From NCBI GenBank assembly GCA_002307725.1, contig DBUB01000002.1:519824-583823 (forward strand): a stretch of DNA of 64,000 nucleotides. Reading direction: 5' to 3'. How positions within the stretch are numbered: position 1 is the first letter of the stretch; the number at the start of each line of letters is the position of its first letter. This DNA is from Alphaproteobacteria bacterium UBA1301. Its GTDB lineage: Bacteria > Pseudomonadota > Alphaproteobacteria > Micropepsales > Micropepsaceae. Shown piece after piece: positions 25,668 to 34,796 of this stretch. The notes under the pieces were generated by a model. It saw nothing but the letters and a program-made list of their open reading frames with translations. It ran no database searches and was not told where the DNA came from. The translations under genes were made by a program, and so were the position numbers.

Positions 25668-28193
25668 ATGGTCACCATTCCCCTTCTCGAACTGCCCAGT
25701 GAAATCGCCGCGTTGCAGCAAATCGCGCTCGACCTGCGCTGGACCTGGAGTCACGAAGGTGACGCGATTTGGGGCCACATCGACGAGAAGCTGTGGGAGC
25801 GCACACTCAATCCCTGGACCGTGCTACAGGGGGCCTCGCGCGAGCGGTTGAAGCAGCTTTCACAGGACCAGAAGTTCCTTGATCAGCTCAACGGTTTCGT
25901 CAACGCCCGCAACGAATATCTCAATACGCCCGGCTGGTTCCGCGATACCGATCGCGCTGCCGATCTCGGCGGCGTCGCCTATTTCTCAATGGAATTTGGC
26001 CTCGGCTCGGCGCTGCCGATTTACGCCGGCGGCCTCGGCATTCTGGCTGGTGACGTCTTGAAGTCGGCGAGCGATCTCGACATTCCGGTGATCGGCATCG
26101 GCCTGCTCTATCAGGAAGGCTATTTCCGCCAACTCATCGACGGCAGCGGCATGCAGCAGGAGTTCTATCCCTATAACGAGCCGAGCGCGCTGCCGGTCGA
26201 ACCGGTGATTCTCCCGGAGGACGGTTGGCTCAAGATCGGCCTCGAACTGCCGGGCCGCGTGGTGCAACTGCGCGTCTGGAAGGCGACGGTGGGCCGCGTC
26301 ACTTTGTATCTCCTCGACTCCAATGACCCGATCAACAGCCCGCTCGACCGCGGCATCACCGCCAAGCTCTATGGCGGCGGACCCGAACTGCGCCTGATGC
26401 AGGAAATTGTCCTCGGCGTCGGCGGCTGGCGCGTGGTGGAAGCCCTCCATCCCGAAGTCGAGATCTGCCACGTCAACGAAGGCCACGCCGCCTTCGCCAT
26501 CATCGAGCGCGCCCGCCAGTTGGCGCTGAAGTCAAACCTCGATTTCTGGGAAGCCTTGTGGGCAACCCGGGGCGGCAACGTTTTTACCACCCATACGCCG
26601 GTGGCGGCTGGCTTCGATCGCTTCCCGGCCGAACTCCTGCGCAAGTATCTGCCGTATGTCGAAGGCGCCCTGCACGGCCGCGGCGTCAAGATCGAAGATG
26701 TGCTCGCCCTTGGCCGTGCCGACCATCACAATCACGACGAACCGTTCAACATGGCCTTCCTCGCCCAGCGCGGTTCGGCCATCACCATCGGCGTCAGCCG
26801 CCTGCACGGCGAAGTCAGCCGGCGCATCTTTCAGCCGCTGTTCCCGCGCTGGCCGTCTTGCGAAGTGCCGATCGGCTATGTCACCAACGGTATTCACATC
26901 CCAACCTGGGATTCGGCCGGCGCCGACCGCGTCTGGAACAAGATCCTCGGCAAGGGCCGCTGGCGTACGCCGACCGGCAAGGATCGCATGCCGATCCCCG
27001 ACCAGATTACCGACGAGGAATTGTGGGCGATGCGCGGCGAGGGCCGCCAGCGCTTGGTACGCTATGCCCGCTACCACCTCGGCCGGCAGCTTAGGGAAGG
27101 CGGCTTCTCACTTGAGGCGGTGCAGAAGGCCGATTCCGTGCTCGACCCCAATGTCCTGACCCTCGGCTTCGCCCGCCGCTTCACCGAATACAAGCGCCCG
27201 AACCTGCTCTTGCGTGATTTGGCGCGGCTCGACAAGCTTTTGCACAATCCGATGTATCCGGTGCAGATCGTGGTCGCCGGCAAGGCCCATCCGGCCGATA
27301 ACGTCGGCAAGGGCATGATCCAGGAGTGGATCAAACTGGCGCGCGATACGCGCTACCGCCGCTATGTCGTGTTCCTCGAAGACTACGACATCTCGTTGGC
27401 CCAGGAGATGACCCAGGGCGTCGATGTCTGGATCAATACCCCGCGCCGGCCGTGGGAAGCCTGCGGCACCAGCGGCATGAAGGTGCTGGTCAACGGTGGC
27501 ATCAACTGCTCGACGCTCGACGGTTGGTGGGACGAGGCCTACACCGAAGACGTCGGTTGGTCGATCGGCGACGGCTCGGGCGGAACCGCCGAAGGCGTCG
27601 ACGCCATCGATATCGAGAGCCTCTACGATGTGCTTGAGAACAAGGTTATTCCGGAATTCTACGATCGCGACGGCCTCGGCCTGCCGCGGCGCTGGCTCAC
27701 GCGCATCCGCCATTCGATGGGCCGCCTGACGCCGGAATTCTCCGGTGCCCGTATGATGACCGATTATGTCGAACAAGCCTACTTGCCGCTCGCCAAGGCG
27801 GTCCGCGAACGCATGAAGGACCGCTGCACGCCGGCCCGGATGCTGAACCAGTGGTCGCGCACCCTGCATTCGCGCTGGAGCGGTCTGCACATCGGCAATG
27901 CCGTCGCCAGCCAGTCGGAGACGGCCACCAACGTGGTGGTGCCGGTCTATCTCGGCGAGCTGACGCCCAACGCGGTGCGGGTGGAAATGTTCGCCGACCA
28001 GACGCCGGAACACGCGCCCGAGGTGATCATGCTGCATCAGGAAAATGCGATTCCGGGTTCCACCAACGGTTACATCTTCGCCGGGGCCATCCCTTCCACC
28101 CGGCAGCTCGAAGACTACACGGTGCGCGTGGTGCCTTATCACCCGCAAGCCTTCCTGCCCGCCGAACTGCCGCTCGTCACTTGGCAGAAGTAG
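25668..28193 (+). CDS. glgP: Alpha-glucan (glycogen) phosphorylase, GT35
   Basis: The 841-residue enzyme releases glucose 1-phosphate from glycogen or maltodextrin with phosphate. It is of the shorter alpha-glucan phosphorylase type, as in Thermotoga, rather than the E. coli type. Marks are FSMEFGLGSALPIYAGGLGI, VGYVTNGIH-like IGYVTNGIHIPTW, and the pyridoxal-phosphate lysine K605 in ACGTSGMKVLVNGG. I chose ATG 25668 because the family begins near IPLLELP; a longer frame reaches back to a TTG at 25572 but has no better ribosome site. A hairpin terminator follows. It heads a glycogen gene group. Confidence 0.92.
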   Translation: MVTIPLLELPSEIAALQQIALDLRWTWSHEGDAIWGHIDEKLWERTLNPWTVLQGASRERLKQLSQDQKFLDQLNGFVNARNEYLNTPGWFRDTDRAADLGGVAYFSMEFGLGSALPIYAGGLGILAGDVLKSASDLDIPVIGIGLLYQEGYFRQLIDGSGMQQEFYPYNEPSALPVEPVILPEDGWLKIGLELPGRVVQLRVWKATVGRVTLYLLDSNDPINSPLDRGITAKLYGGGPELRLMQEIVLGVGGWRVVEALHPEVEICHVNEGHAAFAIIERARQLALKSNLDFWEALWATRGGNVFTTHTPVAAGFDRFPAELLRKYLPYVEGALHGRGVKIEDVLALGRADHHNHDEPFNMAFLAQRGSAITIGVSRLHGEVSRRIFQPLFPRWPSCEVPIGYVTNGIHIPTWDSAGADRVWNKILGKGRWRTPTGKDRMPIPDQITDEELWAMRGEGRQRLVRYARYHLGRQLREGGFSLEAVQKADSVLDPNVLTLGFARRFTEYKRPNLLLRDLARLDKLLHNPMYPVQIVVAGKAHPADNVGKGMIQEWIKLARDTRYRRYVVFLEDYDISLAQEMTQGVDVWINTPRRPWEACGTSGMKVLVNGGINCSTLDGWWDEAYTEDVGWSIGDGSGGTAEGVDAIDIESLYDVLENKVIPEFYDRDGLGLPRRWLTRIRHSMGRLTPEFSGARMMTDYVEQAYLPLAKAVRERMKDRCTPARMLNQWSRTLHSRWSGLHIGNAVASQSETATNVVVPVYLGELTPNAVRVEMFADQTPEHAPEVIMLHQENAIPGSTNGYIFAGAIPSTRQLEDYTVRVVPYHPQAFLPAELPLVTWQK

Positions 28194-28209
28194 ATGAGGC
28201 AGAAGTAGA
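28183..28209 (+). repeat. Short tandem duplication over the glgP stop
   Basis: GGCAGAAGTAGA occurs twice with a 15-bp period (28183-28194 and 28198-28209), the first copy containing the glgP stop codon. It looks like a small slippage duplication without effect on the protein. Confidence 0.6.
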
Positions 28210-28231
28210 CCGGTTGCGAGCCGGACAAAGC

Positions 28232-28268
28232 AAACCCCCCGCGGCGCGATCCGTGGGGGTTTATTTTT
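28232..28268 (+). terminator. Rho-independent terminator after glgP
   Basis: The stem AAACCCCCCGCGG (28232-28244) pairs with CCGTGGGGGTTT (28251-28262), with a bulged base, and is followed by ATTTTTG. Confidence 0.85.
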
Positions 28269-28340
28269 GAAAGCAATAGATACAGATAAAGCACTCACCC
28301 GCCGGTCAACGGCAGGTCTACCGTGTTTGTCGCGGCGTGA

Positions 28341-28625
28341 TCAGCCGACCGCTTTTCTCAGCTCGGCATTGTCTTCGTGCAGCTTGAGCGAAATGCTCTT
28401 GGACGGCGGTGTCGAGATCGGCAGCACCGGCAGCACAAAGGCCGTGGTCTCGCCTTCCATCGAAGCGGCGTTCCAATTGGCTTCGAGCTCGACTTCAAGC
28501 TCAGTCTTGGCGCGCAGCCAGTATTCTTGGGATTTGCCGTCCTGACAGCCCTCGCGCTCCCAGATCAGGTAGCTGCGGCTGCGGATTTCTTCTTCGGAAG
28601 GTGTGGATTTTGGTTTGTTGGGCAT
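28341..28625 (-). CDS. DUF2934 domain protein
   Basis: The 94-residue product has the DUF2934 pattern in its first half: EEEIRSRSYLIWEREGCQDGKSQEYWLRAKTEL, about residues 10-43. The function of this domain is unknown. It is common as a small gene in rhizobial and related genomes, often near glycogen or stress genes. The ATG has GCAGGAGAA upstream. It lies downstream of glgA on the same strand (gap 92 bp), so it may be read from the glgA transcript. The second half (LPVLPISTPPSKSISLKL) is not recognised. Confidence 0.8.
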   Translation of the reverse strand: MPNKPKSTPSEEEIRSRSYLIWEREGCQDGKSQEYWLRAKTELEVELEANWNAASMEGETTAFVLPVLPISTPPSKSISLKLHEDNAELRKAVG

Positions 28626-28717
28626 GACGATTCTCCTGCCCGTCTTTCGTTGCTTTTTAGATCCGGCCGTCGCGCCCGGGCCGAGCGGCGCAGTCGGTTC
28701 GACTCAATAGTACGCGC

Positions 28718-30241
28718 TCAACTCGCGGCTTGTCTTGTCGTTTGTTGCGCCGCCGCCGGCGTGGATTCTTTCTCCGTACCAAGATCAACTGGCAGACCGC
28801 TCGTTGCGCTGTAAAGGGCTGTGTATTGCGCGGCACTGGCGGTCCAACTGAAGTCTTGCGCCATTGCCTGAAGCTGCAGGCGCCGCCAGATCAGCGGTTC
28901 GCGATACAGCGAAAGCGCACGGTTCAGCGCCACAATGAGATCGTCCGCCGTCGGTTCATCGAAGACGAAGCCGGTGGCGCTACGGTCGGCGATTGTGGTC
29001 GCTGTGGCGTCCACCACGGTGTCGGCAAGGCCGCCGGTGCGCCGCACAACCGGCAGACTGCCGTAGCGCAGCGCATAGAGCTGGGTCAGGCCGCATGGCT
29101 CGAACCGCGCCGGCGCCAGAAGAATATCGGAGCCGGCTTGCAGCCTGTGCGCGAGTGGCTCGTCATAACCTACAATCACAGCGACTTTGCCGCTGTAGAG
29201 GTCGCGGGCCTGATCGAAGGCCACTTCCATCTTGGGTTCGCCTTCGCCGACCGCCACGAACTGGGCGTCGTGCTCGATCAGCCACGGCAGCACCTCAAGG
29301 ACGACGTCGGCCATCTTCTGCTCAGTGAGGCGGCTGACGAACCCAAACACTGGCGTTTCGGGCCGCACGGCGAGGCCAAGTTCCGTCTGCAGGGCCGTCT
29401 TGCAGGCGCGTTTGCCCGAGATATCGGTCTCACGATAACAGCGCGGCAAGACCGGATCGGTGGCGGGGTTCCACAACATCTCGTCGATGCCGTTGAGAAT
29501 GCCGCTGAAATCTTCGCCCCGTTCGCCTAAGACGCCGTCCATGCCGCAACCGAACTCCGGGGTCAGGATTTCCCGCGCATAGGTCGGGCTGACCGTAGTT
29601 ACCCGGTCGGCATAACGTAGACCCGCTTTCAGGAAGGAAATCTGGCCATAGAACTCGACGCCACCAGCGCTGAACAGGGCGCCCGGAACGCCGAGCCGTT
29701 CCCGCCATTCGGCTGGGAAGTTGCCCTGGAACGCCATATTGTGGGTGGTGAAAACGGTTGCTGGCCGGGGGCCGTTTTCGAGCGACAGATAGAGCGGCAA
29801 AAGACCGGCATGCCAGTCGTTGGCATGGACCACGTCGGGCTGGAAGTCGATCTTGAGGCGCCCCATCGCGATCTCGCGGCCGACATGGGCCAGAAAGGCG
29901 AAACGCAAAGGATTGTCCGGCCATTGGGCGCCGGTCTCGTTCTGATAAAGCCCGCCGTTGCGCCGGAACAGACGAGGGCTGTCGACCAGATAGACCGGCA
30001 GATTGGCACTGGGGAGCGTCCCGGCGATCAGGGTAGCATCATCCACGCCCAGGGCTGGGCCGATCTGGGCAACAATTTTGGGGTTTTCGATCCTCAGGTA
30101 AGCCCGGGGGTAGGCGGGCATCAGAAGGCGAACATCGACTCCAAGGCGGCGAAGCGCTACGGGAAGTGCGCGGGACACATCGGCGAGGCCCCCCGTCTTG
30201 GCCAAAGGATAGGCTTCCGCCGTTACGAACAAGACCTGCAT
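28718..30241 (-). CDS. glgA: Glycogen synthase (ADP-glucose type)
   Basis: The 507-residue GT5 enzyme adds glucose from ADP-glucose to the growing alpha-1,4 chain. It starts QVLFVTAEAYPLAKTGGLADV, with the ADP-glucose-binding K15-T-G-G, then HANDWHAGLLP, TTHNMAFQGNFP, GILNGIDEMLWNPATD and the C-terminal PARFEPCGLTQLYAL, which holds the catalytic-site Glu. The ATG at 30241 has AAGGGGC upstream. It is divergent from glgB across 155 bp. The supplier of ADP-glucose, glgC, is not in this window. Confidence 0.95.
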   Translation of the reverse strand: MQVLFVTAEAYPLAKTGGLADVSRALPVALRRLGVDVRLLMPAYPRAYLRIENPKIVAQIGPALGVDDATLIAGTLPSANLPVYLVDSPRLFRRNGGLYQNETGAQWPDNPLRFAFLAHVGREIAMGRLKIDFQPDVVHANDWHAGLLPLYLSLENGPRPATVFTTHNMAFQGNFPAEWRERLGVPGALFSAGGVEFYGQISFLKAGLRYADRVTTVSPTYAREILTPEFGCGMDGVLGERGEDFSGILNGIDEMLWNPATDPVLPRCYRETDISGKRACKTALQTELGLAVRPETPVFGFVSRLTEQKMADVVLEVLPWLIEHDAQFVAVGEGEPKMEVAFDQARDLYSGKVAVIVGYDEPLAHRLQAGSDILLAPARFEPCGLTQLYALRYGSLPVVRRTGGLADTVVDATATTIADRSATGFVFDEPTADDLIVALNRALSLYREPLIWRRLQLQAMAQDFSWTASAAQYTALYSATSGLPVDLGTEKESTPAAAQQTTRQAAS

Positions 30242-30396
30242 CTATGCCCCTTGCGGCCGGCATATCTTAACCGCCTGCCGCCCCCGTATTGGTTCGGAAA
30301 CTATAAAACCATAATCTGGTAAAACTCTTATTACCGTATCGAATCAAATGTCCCAGATAACCTATCCTGAATTTCACTAATTTCCGTATCAATTCA

Positions 30397-32670
30397 ATGG
30401 ATACTAAACAACGCGGATCCGAATGGACCATGACAGACGCAGCAAAAGTTGCAGCAGGAAACAAAATGGATCGTCCTGAGCGTATCGGACAACGCGACAA
30501 GCGTATTGCCTCCATTGTGACCGGTGACGATCGCGATCCCTTCTCCTATTTGGGCATGCATCAGGACGCCGGCACCGGTGTTGTGACGGTGCGCGTCTTC
30601 CATCCGGGTGCCACCAGCGTTGAGGTTTTGAATCATTCCACTGGAGAACCGGTGGCAAAGCTCGCGCGCGTGCATGAAGCGGGTCTCTATGCCGGCAGCG
30701 CGGGCAAAGAGATGGTCGCTTATCGCTTGCGCATTGCCGGCGAAGGCTGGAGCTTCGATATCGAGGATCCCTATCGCTTCGGTCCGCTACTGGGCGAGCT
30801 CGATCTCTATCTGCACGCCGAAGGCAACTTCCACCGCAGTTTCGAAAAAATGGGCGCTCATCCCGCCGTCAAGGAGGGTGTTGACGGAACCACCTTCGCC
30901 GTTTGGGCACCGAGTGCGCGCCGCGTCAGTGTGGTCGGTGACTTCAACGGTTGGGACGGGCGGTTTCATGTCATGCGCCTTCATCCCGGCGCCGGCATCT
31001 GGGAAATCTTCCTGCCCGGCGTCGGTCCGGGTGCCGCCTACAAATTTGAGATCAAGACCCAGAGCGGCGCCATCCTGCTTAAGGCCGATCCCTTTGCCTT
31101 CCAGGCCGAACTACCGCCCAAGACGGCTTCGGTTGTTTGCGCCGATGCGCGCAGTGGTGTCGCGCGCGAAGAGGTCGGCAAGGGCCCCAAGGCCGATCGC
31201 CGTTCGCCGGTCTCGATCTACGAAGTGCATCTAGGGTCGTGGCGGCGCGTCACTGAAGAGGGCAACCGTTCGCTCACCTATCGCGAGTTGGCCGACACGC
31301 TGGTGCCTTATGTGAAAGACTTGGGCTTCACCCATATCGAATTGATGCCGATCAACGAGCATCCGTTCGGCGGCTCCTGGGGCTATCAGCCGACGGCCCT
31401 GTTTGCGCCGACCTCGCGCTACGGTTCGCCGGAGGATTTCCGCCATTTTGTGCATGCCTGCCACGAGGCCGGCATCGGCGTTCTGCTCGATTGGGCTGCC
31501 GGGCACTTCCCGTCGGATGCCCACGGCCTGCACACCTTCGACGGCACCTCTCTTTATGAACATGCCGATCCGAAAGAGGGCTTTCACCCCGACTGGAACA
31601 GCTACATCTACAATTTCGGCCGTAATGAAGTGCGCGGTTTCCTGTTGTCGAATGCACTGTTCTGGATGGCGCGCTTTGGGCTCGACGGGTTGCGCGTCGA
31701 TGCGGTGGCCTCGATGCTCTACCGCAACTACAGCCGCAAGGACGGCGAGTGGGTGCCCAACATTCACGGCGGCGTCGAAAACCTCGAAGCCATCGATTTT
31801 CTGCGCCGCATGAACGAGCTGGTCTATGCCGACAACCCGGAGGCGATCACCATTGCCGAGGAATCGACGGCTTGGCCGATGGTCTCGCGCCCGGTTTGGC
31901 TCGGTGGCCTCGGCTTCGGCTACAAATGGAACATGGGCTGGATGCACGACACCCTGCAGTACATGTCGCGGGAGCCGATTCACCGGAAATTCCATCACAA
32001 CAATCTCACCTTCGGATTGCTGTACGCCTTCACCGAGAATTTCATCCTGCCGCTCAGCCACGATGAAGTGGTGCATGGCAAGGGCTCGCTGCTCAACAAG
32101 ATGCCGGGCGACCTGTGGCAGAAATTCGCCAACCTCAGGGCCTACTACACCTTCATGTACACGATGCCCGGCAAGAAGCTCCTGTTCATGGGCGCCGAGA
32201 TCGGTCAGTGGGACGAATGGAACCATGACGGCAGTCTCGACTGGCACCTGCTTCAGTATAAGGAGCATGCCGGCCTCAAAAATGCGCTTAAGGACCTCAA
32301 CTGGCTTTATCGTACGCGCACGGCGTTGCATGCCCGCGATTGCGAGCCGGAAGGATTCTCCTGGATCGACTGCAACGACACCGAAGCGAGCGTGATCACT
32401 TACATCCGTCGTGGCGCCGATCCCGACGACTTTGTCGTGGTGGTGTGCAACTTCACGCCGGTGGTGCGGCGCGACTATCGCATCGGCGTGCCGAAGAGCG
32501 GGCGCTACTACGAGGCGTTCAATTCCGATTCCGCATTCTACGGCGGCAGCAATGTCGGTAACGGCGATGGAATCCAGACGCGCGGGGAACCGCTGCATGG
32601 CCAGCCGGATTCGATTTCCGTCACTTTGCCGCCGCTCGGGGCCTTCGTGCTGGTGCCGGAAGGCCGTTAA
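30397..32670 (+). CDS. glgB: 1,4-alpha-glucan branching enzyme (GH13)
   Basis: The 757-residue enzyme cuts alpha-1,4 chains and re-attaches them in alpha-1,6 linkage. It has two N-terminal carbohydrate-binding-like beta domains (about 35-125 and 150-240), then the GH13 barrel with YEVHLGSWRR, the nucleophile D435 (GLRVDAVASM) and acid/base E488 (TIAEESTAWP), with the same 53-residue spacing as E. coli D405/E458. The start is uncertain: ATG 30397 lacks a clear ribosome site, and ATG 30430 or 30466 are alternatives. The next gene, glgX, begins 14 bp after the stop. Confidence 0.95.
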   Translation: MDTKQRGSEWTMTDAAKVAAGNKMDRPERIGQRDKRIASIVTGDDRDPFSYLGMHQDAGTGVVTVRVFHPGATSVEVLNHSTGEPVAKLARVHEAGLYAGSAGKEMVAYRLRIAGEGWSFDIEDPYRFGPLLGELDLYLHAEGNFHRSFEKMGAHPAVKEGVDGTTFAVWAPSARRVSVVGDFNGWDGRFHVMRLHPGAGIWEIFLPGVGPGAAYKFEIKTQSGAILLKADPFAFQAELPPKTASVVCADARSGVAREEVGKGPKADRRSPVSIYEVHLGSWRRVTEEGNRSLTYRELADTLVPYVKDLGFTHIELMPINEHPFGGSWGYQPTALFAPTSRYGSPEDFRHFVHACHEAGIGVLLDWAAGHFPSDAHGLHTFDGTSLYEHADPKEGFHPDWNSYIYNFGRNEVRGFLLSNALFWMARFGLDGLRVDAVASMLYRNYSRKDGEWVPNIHGGVENLEAIDFLRRMNELVYADNPEAITIAEESTAWPMVSRPVWLGGLGFGYKWNMGWMHDTLQYMSREPIHRKFHHNNLTFGLLYAFTENFILPLSHDEVVHGKGSLLNKMPGDLWQKFANLRAYYTFMYTMPGKKLLFMGAEIGQWDEWNHDGSLDWHLLQYKEHAGLKNALKDLNWLYRTRTALHARDCEPEGFSWIDCNDTEASVITYIRRGADPDDFVVVVCNFTPVVRRDYRIGVPKSGRYYEAFNSDSAFYGGSNVGNGDGIQTRGEPLHGQPDSISVTLPPLGAFVLVPEGR

Positions 32671-32684
32671 AAGGGACTGGGATC

Positions 32685-34796
32685 GTGACTTCAGGATTGC
32701 GGCTCAGCCAAGGTCGCCCCTTTCCGTTGGGCGCAAGCCCTGACGGCGATGGCGTGAATTTTGCGCTCTTCTCAGCCAATGCGACACGCGTCGAGCTTTG
32801 CCTGTTCGACGACCAGGAACGGGAGACCGGCCGCGTCGATCTGCCGGAAAAGTCGGAAGATGTCTGGTTCGGCTATCTTGCTGGCGCCAAACCCGGCCAG
32901 CTTTACGGCTATCGCGTCTATGGCCCGTACGAACCCTTGAGCGGGCACCGCTTCAATCCCAACAAGCTTCTGATTGATCCCTATGCCAAGGAGCTGACGC
33001 GGCCGATCGCCTACGATCCACTCCATTGCGGCTTTGATCCCGCCGATCAGCGCTACGATCTGTCCTTCGATACCCGCGATTCCGCATCCGCCGTTCCCAA
33101 ATGCCGCGTGCTGACGGACGATTTCGATTGGACTGGCGATCAGCACCTGCGGACGCCGCGCTCGCACTCGATTATCTACGAACTGCATCTGCGCGGCTTC
33201 ACCATGCGCCATCCGGACATCGATCCGTTTGTGCGCGGTACCGCGGCCGCATTATGCTCGCCCGAGGTGATCGGCTATGTGCGCGATCTCGGCGTCACCG
33301 CCATCGAGTTGTTGCCGATCCACCCCTTCACCACCACCTCGGTGCAGGCCGAATACGGCCTCAAGGAATATTGGGGCTACAACTCGGTGAACTTCTTCGC
33401 CGTTGAGCCGCGCTATCTGGCGTCCGGCGGCGTTGCCGAGTTCCGCAAAATGGTGCGGGCCTATCACGACGCCGGTATCGAGGTGATCCTCGACGTGGTG
33501 TTCAATCATTCCGGCGAAGGCAACGAACTCGGCCCAACGCTGTCGTTCCGCGGTATCGACAACGCCTCCTATTATTTGCTCGCCGACAACAAGAGCCGCT
33601 ACCGCGACATGACCGGCACCGGCAATACGCTGAACCTTGCCCATCCGCGCGTGTTGCAGATGATGATGGATAGCCTGCGCTATTTTGTTGAGCACATGCA
33701 TGTCGACGGTTTTCGCTTTGACCTGGCGGTAAGCCTGGCGCGCGACGACGGCGAGTTTGATCCCAAGGCGGCGCTGTTTGCCTGCGTGTTGCAAGACCCG
33801 GTTCTGGTCAAAACCAAGATGATCGCCGAGCCGTGGGACCTCGGTCCCGGCGGCTATCGTCTCGGCGGGTTTCCGCCACGCTGGAGCGAATGGAACGACC
33901 GCTTCCGCAACGACGTGCGCCGGTTCTGGCGCGGCGATGCGCGGGTCGGCGATCTGGCGGCGCGCTTGGCTGGCTCCAGCGATGTCTTCGGTCCCAATCT
34001 GCGCCGGCCGACCGCGGGCATCAATTTCATCACCGCGCACGACGGCTTCACGCTGGAAGATCTGGTCAGCTACAATTTCAAGCACAATGCTGCCAATCGT
34101 GAGAACAACCGCGACGGTACCGACGAGAACTTTTCCTGGAACAGCGGCGTCGAAGGTCCCACCTCCGATCTCGGCATCGGCACGCGGCGCGAACGCCAAA
34201 AGCGCAACTTGCTCGCCACGCTGCTGCTTAGCCAGGGTATGCCGATGCTGCTCGCCGGTGACGAGTTCGGCCGCACCCAAGGGGGCAACAACAACGCCTA
34301 TTGCCAGGACAACGAAGTAAGTTGGGTCGATTGGGCGAGGCTCGAGGAAAATCGCGATCTCGTCGCTTTTGTGCGGCTGCTGATCCGGTTGCGTCTCGAA
34401 CATCCGGTGTTCCGCCGCTCCGCCTTCTTCCTCGGCGATCCCGTCGATGGCAGCGAGGTGAAGGATATCGTCTGGCTGACGTCCGAAGGCCAGGAAATGA
34501 AGGACGCCGACTGGCACCGCCCGAACAGCAAGGTTTTGGGCGTGCGCTATGCCGCCACTGCGGAAATGGACGTCAAGACCTACACAAGGCGGCTCGATCC
34601 GCACTCGTTCCTCCTGCTCGTTAATGCCGGGGAGGAACCCGTTAACTTTGTTCTGCCTAAAATTCCGTTCGACAAGCGCTGGCACTGGATTCTGGACACG
34701 GCAGTGGCGGACGGCGAGGCGTCCGGGCGGTTTGCGGCCGGGACGGTGTTCCATCTGGCAGCGCATGCATTGGCCCTGTTCGAAGGCGATGTCTGA
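32685..34796 (+). CDS. glgX: Glycogen debranching enzyme
   Basis: The 703-residue GH13 isoamylase-type enzyme removes short alpha-1,6 branches from phosphorylase-trimmed glycogen. Visible are the N-terminal CBM48 domain (about 8-110), YELHLRGFTMRHPD, the nucleophile D346 (GFRFDLAVSL), acid/base E382 (KMIAEPWDLG), and FITAHDGFTLEDLVSYNFKHN. The start is GTG at 32685 with GGGACTGGG upstream, the second residue matching the family start. It overlaps the malQ start by 8 bp, so the two are coupled. Confidence 0.95.
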   Translation: MTSGLRLSQGRPFPLGASPDGDGVNFALFSANATRVELCLFDDQERETGRVDLPEKSEDVWFGYLAGAKPGQLYGYRVYGPYEPLSGHRFNPNKLLIDPYAKELTRPIAYDPLHCGFDPADQRYDLSFDTRDSASAVPKCRVLTDDFDWTGDQHLRTPRSHSIIYELHLRGFTMRHPDIDPFVRGTAAALCSPEVIGYVRDLGVTAIELLPIHPFTTTSVQAEYGLKEYWGYNSVNFFAVEPRYLASGGVAEFRKMVRAYHDAGIEVILDVVFNHSGEGNELGPTLSFRGIDNASYYLLADNKSRYRDMTGTGNTLNLAHPRVLQMMMDSLRYFVEHMHVDGFRFDLAVSLARDDGEFDPKAALFACVLQDPVLVKTKMIAEPWDLGPGGYRLGGFPPRWSEWNDRFRNDVRRFWRGDARVGDLAARLAGSSDVFGPNLRRPTAGINFITAHDGFTLEDLVSYNFKHNAANRENNRDGTDENFSWNSGVEGPTSDLGIGTRRERQKRNLLATLLLSQGMPMLLAGDEFGRTQGGNNNAYCQDNEVSWVDWARLEENRDLVAFVRLLIRLRLEHPVFRRSAFFLGDPVDGSEVKDIVWLTSEGQEMKDADWHRPNSKVLGVRYAATAEMDVKTYTRRLDPHSFLLLVNAGEEPVNFVLPKIPFDKRWHWILDTAVADGEASGRFAAGTVFHLAAHALALFEGDV

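Noticed and set aside
34549..34788. An 80-codon N-terminal extension of MalQ
   Set aside because: It overlaps the glgX coding sequence in another frame and has no similarity to the MalQ family. The start at 34789 fits family length.
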